Assembly: GCA_007694095.1 (NCBI GenBank) | Contig: RECI01000192.1 | Span: 1-37,519 of the forward strand | Origin: Balneolaceae bacterium | GTDB taxonomy: Bacteria; Bacteroidota; Rhodothermia; Balneolales; Balneolaceae | Reading direction: 5' to 3' | Length of the DNA: 37,519 nt | Shown: positions 33,201 through 37,519 of the stretch, piece after piece | How the letters are laid out: every line of letters starts with the position of its first letter | Numbering within the stretch: position 1 is the stretch's first letter | Notes under the pieces: model-generated | Databases searched by the model: none | The model's input: only the letters and a program-made list of their open reading frames with translations | Told to the model about the DNA's origin: nothing | Made by a program: the position numbers and the translations under genes

Positions 33201-33307
33201 GTTGCAGCATCTGTTACTGTACCCCTTACTACATCCTGCGCGTGAGCCAGGGTGGTAAAGGCAAATAACAAACACAATGCAAACATCAAATTGTATTTGT
33301 ATATCAT
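30236..33307 (-). CDS. susC: SusC/RagA-family TonB-dependent outer-membrane transporter
   Basis: The 1023-residue protein has a signal peptide ([14 protein letters not shown]). A carboxypeptidase-regulatory-like domain follows at about 25-105 ([31 protein letters not shown]), then a TonB-box-like [11 protein letters not shown] (about 107-117). The plug (about 115-235) holds [57 protein letters not shown], the hallmark of the family. A long beta-barrel ends in FNFGVSMVF with a terminal aromatic. It imports a substrate too large for porins with TonB energy, in complex with SusD. Its 5' leader contains a hairpin. The specificity cannot be inferred. Confidence 0.97.
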   Translation of the reverse strand: [1023 protein letters not shown]

Positions 33308-33702
33308 ATTGTGTGTTTGGTTAAAAGGTATCTGTTTTTAAAAAGCGATTACTTTTAAAGATACCATCGTTATGGGTTATGGTAATATGCCGGAAGCGCT
33401 TTTATAGCGTGGGATAGGAAGCCTCCTATTTTCAACATCTTACTACGAGAGAACTAAATTAATCCCAAATTCACACTTAAGCCCTTGTCGACAACTTGCA
33501 AATACTGAATAAATCGGTTTATTGTCAAGAAAAAATAAAAAATTTGTAAAAAAAATTTCCTTTTTTTTTCTTCGATTTCAATCATTTCATTGAAAGCACC
33601 GTCCAAAAAAAGGTAAAAAAACAGTAAACGAAAGAAAACAAAAAAATTTTTACAGTATATAAAACATTAAGCATCAAGGTTTAACTACTAAACCGGATTA
33701 AA
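33308..33702. other. AT-rich susC upstream region
   Basis: Apart from the hairpin near the start codon, I see long A- and T-runs at 33520-33660 and no gene. No clean match to TAnnTTTG is present on the minus strand, so the promoter may use an alternative sigma factor or lie in a degenerate form. Confidence 0.4.
33327..33365 (-). promoter_or_regulatory. Hairpin in the susC 5' untranslated region
   Basis: On the minus strand GGTATCTTTAAAAG pairs with CTTTTTAAAAACAGATACC. The outer arms are 33359-33365 and 33327-33333, and the inner TTAAAAG/CTTTTTAA extends them with small bulges. The structure ends about 20 bases before the susC start codon at 33307. It could limit ribosome access or be a binding site for a regulator. 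Confidence 0.45.
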
Positions 33703-36700
33703 TTATTTTAATGTTGAAATATACTCAACGAGGTCCCTGATTTGGTTCCGGGTCAACAGATCTGCCATCGACGGCATTGCCGAAGGAGACTGCTCGCGGG
33801 ATACAATCTCCTGCTTAGGAATGTTTACCTGTTCCCCCCCTGACACCAGTGAAAGGTGAACGTCTGTTTCATCCTGGTAAATTCCCCGAATGGTTTCCCC
33901 ATTCTGTTTGGTGATCGTGATTACCGTAAATCCTGACACAGGCTGGGCTGACGGGTCTACAAGCGACAACAACAACTGTTCACGTGTGAGCCTGGATGCT
34001 ATCTTGGTAAGTTCAGGGCCTACATCTGTACCCCGTTCATCAACTACATGACAGCGAATGCACTGGGCTGCCACATCCATATAAAAAATTCTCCGGCCAC
34101 TGTTTACATTGCCCCCATACAGCGATTCCTGAAATTGTGCGAGTTTATCCCCTTCAGGTTTTTGCGACTGGTATTCCCGGATAACCTGGCGCACATGGTC
34201 TGACTCGCTGGTTTCCATGGCAATCACCAGGTCAAGGTGTACCTCCGGAATCAGCTCTCCTGTACGCAGCTGTTCGAATTCGAGAAGAAGTAAATCGTGT
34301 GCTGAAGGAACATTCATTCTCGAAAGTGCCTCATAAGCCGGTTTTTTTTCATCTACGCTACCCTCAGCAAGAACGGAAGCCATCATGGCAACTTTGGTTT
34401 CTACCGGAAAATCGGCATCCACCAGCAATCCAAGCGCGTTCATCCTCACTTCACTGCTTTGATCTTCCAGTGATACAGCCAATACATCTTCAAGGCCTTC
34501 GTAGCTGAGTGCCGCAAGAGTGTTCAGGGATGTAATTCTTACCTGATCAGGACCGGCATTATGCACCAGGTCCAGGAGCCCCGGAATGGCATCCGTTACA
34601 CCAAGTGTACCCACGGCATTGATAGTTGCCAATTGGAGTGCTGTTTCACCGGACTTCATATACCGGTCTATGACTGATGCAATTGCATTTCTCCCTTCCT
34701 GAACAGGGTAATGAATTTCACCCCGGTACCATCCGGTTACACGGTCAAAAATGGATGGCTCTTCCCAGTGTTCCAGTGTATTGATGGCTTCTATTCTCAG
34801 GTTCGCGGGAATATCGTTTCGAAGAGCAAATCTTGCTAAACGGTTAGCCTCTTCCTGCCCGCCAACATAGAGGGCGGCGTTTATTGCGCGGCGCATCAAA
34901 GGTTCATTGATTACCCTGTTTTGATCGAGCATTCTTGCAAGCGCCGGAAGCGCCTCTTCAATGAAAGCATCATCACTGATAGCACGGGAGGCTTCTGTAA
35001 CGATGAAATCATCGGCGTCATCAAGAAACCTTGCAGCTCCGGGATGAACCAAACGCTTCAGGGCAACGATAGCACCGATACGTACGGCACGCGAAGGATG
35101 TGTAGCAAGGTTTGCCACGACTTCTCCGTCTCCGATTCGTTCCAAAGCAATTGCCCCGGCATGCCTCAGGTAAACATCTTCATCGTTATTGGCCTCCAGC
35201 ATGGCTACGATACCATCGAAAGCGGGCCTGTGTGCCATTCTACCAAGAGCTTCAGTGGCAAAAAACCTTACACGGGCATTTTCATCCTGCAGAAGCGGAA
35301 TGAGATCGTTTGCCGCAGGTGCATACCGCACATCCCCCAACATTTTTGCTGACTGTGCTCGGATTTCGGGATCCGTATCACCCAGAAACCTGCGCAATGG
35401 ATCAATGGTGTCCGGGTTCCGGCGGCTGATCTGAGCCACACCCCAGATTCCGTGAATCCTTGCAAGCTGGTTTCTGCTTTGTTCAACGGCCGAAAGAAGA
35501 TCGTTTGCTGCATCACGCCCGGCAAGCTCGAACTGGGCTTTTTGACGTACACGCATATCTTCATGCCCCAGCAGCTGCACCAGTTCCTGCCCGGTGCGTG
35601 AACTGAAGTCTTCGGCAAGCAACTGTTTTGTTTCTGCACGCAAGGCAGCGTTGGCATCCTCCGGGGTATCCAGTTTCCAGATTCTTCCCTGCTGATTGCG
35701 CGACCATCCCTGGATCCAATCGTTGAAATAAAGAGCGCCATCGGGGCCAAATGCCAGCCCTACAGGTAAAATACCCCGCATGATTTCCGTATCTGATTTA
35801 AGCCTGAATGAAGCCCCTTCCTCTTCAAGGGTGAAAGCAAATATTGGTGAATTCGCTTCCGAGCCTCTGAAGGAAACGATAAAGAAATGGTCTTTCCACT
35901 CTTCACTAAGTGCCGTTCCCGGATTGTACCTGAACCCGGTAGGGCCGGCATGGTACTCGTCGAGCGGCGGAAGGATATAAGCGGCCTGGCCTTCGAAACG
36001 GGGTGAATAAAAACGCTCATCCATCAGCACCTTGTAGCTGTTGTTTTTGGGATCATCATATTTGCCAAACTGCCAGTTGATCCTCCAGCCGCTGTCTGAT
36101 CCGTTTACAAGGTACATTAATCGCTCGTGTTCTCCGGGATGGTCACCATCGTTATCCACTGTTATCAGGTTCCCATGCTTATCAAAATCAAATTCATGTG
36201 TATTTCTCAGGCCTGAAGCAAAAACTTCAAAATTGCTGCCGTCGGGTTCTGACCGCAGTATGGCCCCTTCATTCGGGTAATACCAGTGATTTCCCTCTTT
36301 GTCGATCACATTGAAGCCCATATCCCCGATTCCCCAGTACACCCTTCCATCCGGGCCAACCCGCAATCCCGACATACCATGACCACTGAACCCAATATGT
36401 ACATTATATCCATGACTGATGGATTCTTTCCAGTCGGCCATTCCGTCACCGTTTGTATCCCTCAGCCTCCAGGTATCGGGCCCGACAACCACAAACACTT
36501 CATCATTATAATAGAGTACCCCCCCGGCAACATCTGTAACCTCATCATTAAAATCCCTGATAAACAGCTGCGCACGATCAGCAAGCCCGTTACCGCTGGC
36601 ATCCTCAATCCTCCAAACTTCTTCTTTTACAACGGCAAGGTCGCGCCAGTCGTGCAGGCCGTCTTCATTGCGGTCGGGGATCCACGTATTCTGCTCACTC

Positions 36701-37131
36701 TTTTCCGGTGCCAATACCCGGTGCAGAAAATTCCGGCGGTCTTCCACCGACTGCCATTGAATAGATTCAATTCTCCAGCTGTTATCCACTCCACGAATAT
36801 CAAACTCTGAACCACTATTGCTCCGGTGTGTTACAGTGATCAGCGCACGCCCGTGATTATCAATGTCAATAGCTATGGGATCGCCAAGAAGCTTCTCAGA
36901 TGCCCACAGTGAAAGTTCGAATCTGTCATGAATTTCCGTTTCCACCTGAGATCTTATTCTTTCAGCATCGGCAGATGCCTCCTGATCAGTGAGAGTTATA
37001 ATTTCAGGTTCGATGACTTCTGCTTTTTTACATGATTGCAGCAGCAAAAAGGAAAACATTATAAAAAAGGCAGGCTTTAGGAAAAGATAAATTAAAAGGT
37101 TACCAGGATGGAGAGTTGATAAAAAGTTCAT
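33703..37131 (-). CDS. PVC-type membrane-bound dehydrogenase with HEAT repeats and c-type haem domain
   Basis: The 1142-residue lipoprotein (FSFLLLQSC, Cys34) has three parts. Residues about 60-500 are a beta-propeller of the planctomycete-type membrane-bound dehydrogenase family. It resembles soluble glucose/sorbosone dehydrogenases (LWASEKLLGDPIAIDIDNHGRAL, GLRVGPDGRVYWGIGDMGFN, FASGLRNTHEFDFD) with Ca2+-like loops such as RDTNGDGMADW. Residues about 515-1000 are HEAT repeats (LLGHEDMRVRQKAQFELAGR, FLGDTDPEIRAQSAKMLGDV, ALGRMAHRPAFDGIV). The C-terminal 120 residues form the Planctomycetes-type putative haem-binding domain: CIRCH at 1024-1028, GPELTKIASRLTREQLLLSLVDPSA, and a likely axial Met in SAMPSM. 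The family is thought to oxidise sugars or alcohols and pass electrons to haem. It lies 395 bases upstream of susC on the same strand. The substrate is unknown. Confidence 0.93.
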   Translation of the reverse strand: MNFLSTLHPGNLLIYLFLKPAFFIMFSFLLLQSCKKAEVIEPEIITLTDQEASADAERIRSQVETEIHDRFELSLWASEKLLGDPIAIDIDNHGRALITVTHRSNSGSEFDIRGVDNSWRIESIQWQSVEDRRNFLHRVLAPEKSEQNTWIPDRNEDGLHDWRDLAVVKEEVWRIEDASGNGLADRAQLFIRDFNDEVTDVAGGVLYYNDEVFVVVGPDTWRLRDTNGDGMADWKESISHGYNVHIGFSGHGMSGLRVGPDGRVYWGIGDMGFNVIDKEGNHWYYPNEGAILRSEPDGSNFEVFASGLRNTHEFDFDKHGNLITVDNDGDHPGEHERLMYLVNGSDSGWRINWQFGKYDDPKNNSYKVLMDERFYSPRFEGQAAYILPPLDEYHAGPTGFRYNPGTALSEEWKDHFFIVSFRGSEANSPIFAFTLEEEGASFRLKSDTEIMRGILPVGLAFGPDGALYFNDWIQGWSRNQQGRIWKLDTPEDANAALRAETKQLLAEDFSSRTGQELVQLLGHEDMRVRQKAQFELAGRDAANDLLSAVEQSRNQLARIHGIWGVAQISRRNPDTIDPLRRFLGDTDPEIRAQSAKMLGDVRYAPAANDLIPLLQDENARVRFFATEALGRMAHRPAFDGIVAMLEANNDEDVYLRHAGAIALERIGDGEVVANLATHPSRAVRIGAIVALKRLVHPGAARFLDDADDFIVTEASRAISDDAFIEEALPALARMLDQNRVINEPLMRRAINAALYVGGQEEANRLARFALRNDIPANLRIEAINTLEHWEEPSIFDRVTGWYRGEIHYPVQEGRNAIASVIDRYMKSGETALQLATINAVGTLGVTDAIPGLLDLVHNAGPDQVRITSLNTLAALSYEGLEDVLAVSLEDQSSEVRMNALGLLVDADFPVETKVAMMASVLAEGSVDEKKPAYEALSRMNVPSAHDLLLLEFEQLRTGELIPEVHLDLVIAMETSESDHVRQVIREYQSQKPEGDKLAQFQESLYGGNVNSGRRIFYMDVAAQCIRCHVVDERGTDVGPELTKIASRLTREQLLLSLVDPSAQPVSGFTVITITKQNGETIRGIYQDETDVHLSLVSGGEQVNIPKQEIVSREQSPSAMPSMADLLTRNQIRDLVEYISTLK

Positions 37132-37395
37132 AGACGAAGAATAAATGTAGCTGATATATTTTCAGAATGATGAATGTAAAAAAAGAAATCGAATCAATCC
37201 TGCCTTAAATTGGCAATCCATTGATAATAATTGATGCGAAACAATTGTAAAAAGCAACGCTGATTCTGATAAGTCAACGCGATTTTCGAAGGACGCCAAA
37301 GTTTATTTCTGTGCAAACATGTAACTGGTAATAAATCAGATAAATACAGATATTTATTTCCCAGCAAAAAATTCCTCCAACAATGAAATTTTAAC
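37132..37395. other. Divergent AT-rich intergenic region
   Basis: The region lies between the start of the dehydrogenase gene (minus) and the start of the edge gene (plus) and must hold both promoters. I see no ORF with support and no strong hairpin. Confidence 0.45.
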
Positions 37396-37519
37396 ATGAG
37401 TTTTAAAAAACTATTCTATATGATAAGAATCCTGTCTGTTTATGCGGTCTTTTTTATTTTTTCATGTGATGCTTTTTCGCAAATAAACAGGATTGACATC
37501 ATCCGGTCTGATGCCCCCG
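37396..37519 (+). CDS. N-terminus of an exported protein (truncated by the window end)
   Basis: ATG at 37396 opens a frame that runs off the window (41 codons). It has a basic start (MSFKKLFY), a hydrophobic core (LSVYAVFFIFSCDAFSQ) and a likely signal-peptidase site after FSQ. Cys in FIFSCD could alternatively be a lipidation site. A second ATG at 37420 would leave a similar signal. Too little is present to name the family. It is divergent from the haem dehydrogenase. Confidence 0.65.
   Translation, partial: MSFKKLFYMIRILSVYAVFFIFSCDAFSQINRIDIIRSDAP

Noticed and set aside
33703-37131. Planctomycete origin of the region, based on the PVC-type dehydrogenase
   Set aside because: This domain combination is also widespread in Bacteroidota, and the neighbouring SusCD genes fit that group.

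Overview
The window comes from a Bacteroidota/Balneolota-type bacterium, most likely a marine or halophilic relative of the Balneolaceae. The evidence is an adjacent SusC/SusD pair, many secreted and lipoprotein products, FG-GAP/ASPIC-UnbV proteins, two matches to the Bacteroidota -7 promoter element TAnnTTTG, few strong Shine-Dalgarno sites, and AT-rich intergenic DNA full of short tandem and palindromic repeats. I saw no rRNA, tRNA, CRISPR array, intact transposase or prophage gene.

Layout. Positions 1-6.5 kb hold the tail of a possible upstream gene, a voltage-gated-type K+ channel, a lipoprotein-like isoaspartyl peptidase/L-asparaginase divergent from a sodium:solute symporter, a small basic protein, a small membrane protein and a predicted outer-membrane barrel. 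Positions 6.8-9.3 kb hold a large KAP-family P-loop NTPase with an N-terminal region I do not recognise. Positions 9.7-12.9 kb hold an alpha/beta-hydrolase lipoprotein whose nucleophile serine is alanine, a DUF4159 protein and a cation diffusion facilitator. Positions 13.0-15.7 kb hold an outer-membrane protein and the Mg2+ channel/transporter MgtE. Each is preceded by a short ORF starting ATGGACGAACC (Met-Asp-Glu-Pro), with a terminator-like hairpin after the first and a start-proximal hairpin after the second. Positions 15.7-18.9 kb hold a lipoprotein with a cysteine-less thioredoxin-like domain, a tandem crcB/fluC pair and a HAD phosphatase. Positions 19.3-21.3 kb hold a secreted S9 peptidase flanked by two copies of a 90-bp repeat. 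Positions 21.3-22.35 kb are a gene-free repeat island with three related 96-99 bp elements bounded by inverted repeats.

From 22.35 to 37.1 kb, five large genes on the minus strand form a surface/periplasmic cluster. In transcription order they are a PVC-type membrane-bound dehydrogenase fused to HEAT repeats and a c-type haem domain, a SusC TonB-dependent transporter, a SusD lipoprotein (followed by a clear intrinsic terminator), a 1227-residue lipoprotein with duplicated FG-GAP/ASPIC-UnbV modules, and a CRTAC1-like FG-GAP/ASPIC-UnbV protein. No glycoside hydrolase, sulfatase, ECF sigma/anti-sigma pair or hybrid two-component regulator is present, so this is not a standard polysaccharide-utilisation locus. 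My inference is that SusCD imports an oligomeric or hydroxylated substrate that the repeat proteins bind or display and the haem dehydrogenase oxidises. The substrate cannot be read from the sequence. A signal-peptide-bearing gene begins at the right edge and runs off the window.

The observations I would check first are the MgtL-like Met-Asp-Glu-Pro leader ORF ahead of mgtE and its partner ahead of the outer-membrane gene, the three-copy inverted-repeat element family at 21.3-22.3 kb, the KAP NTPase with its unassigned N-terminal region, and the hydrolase-free SusCD/FG-GAP/haem-dehydrogenase cluster.
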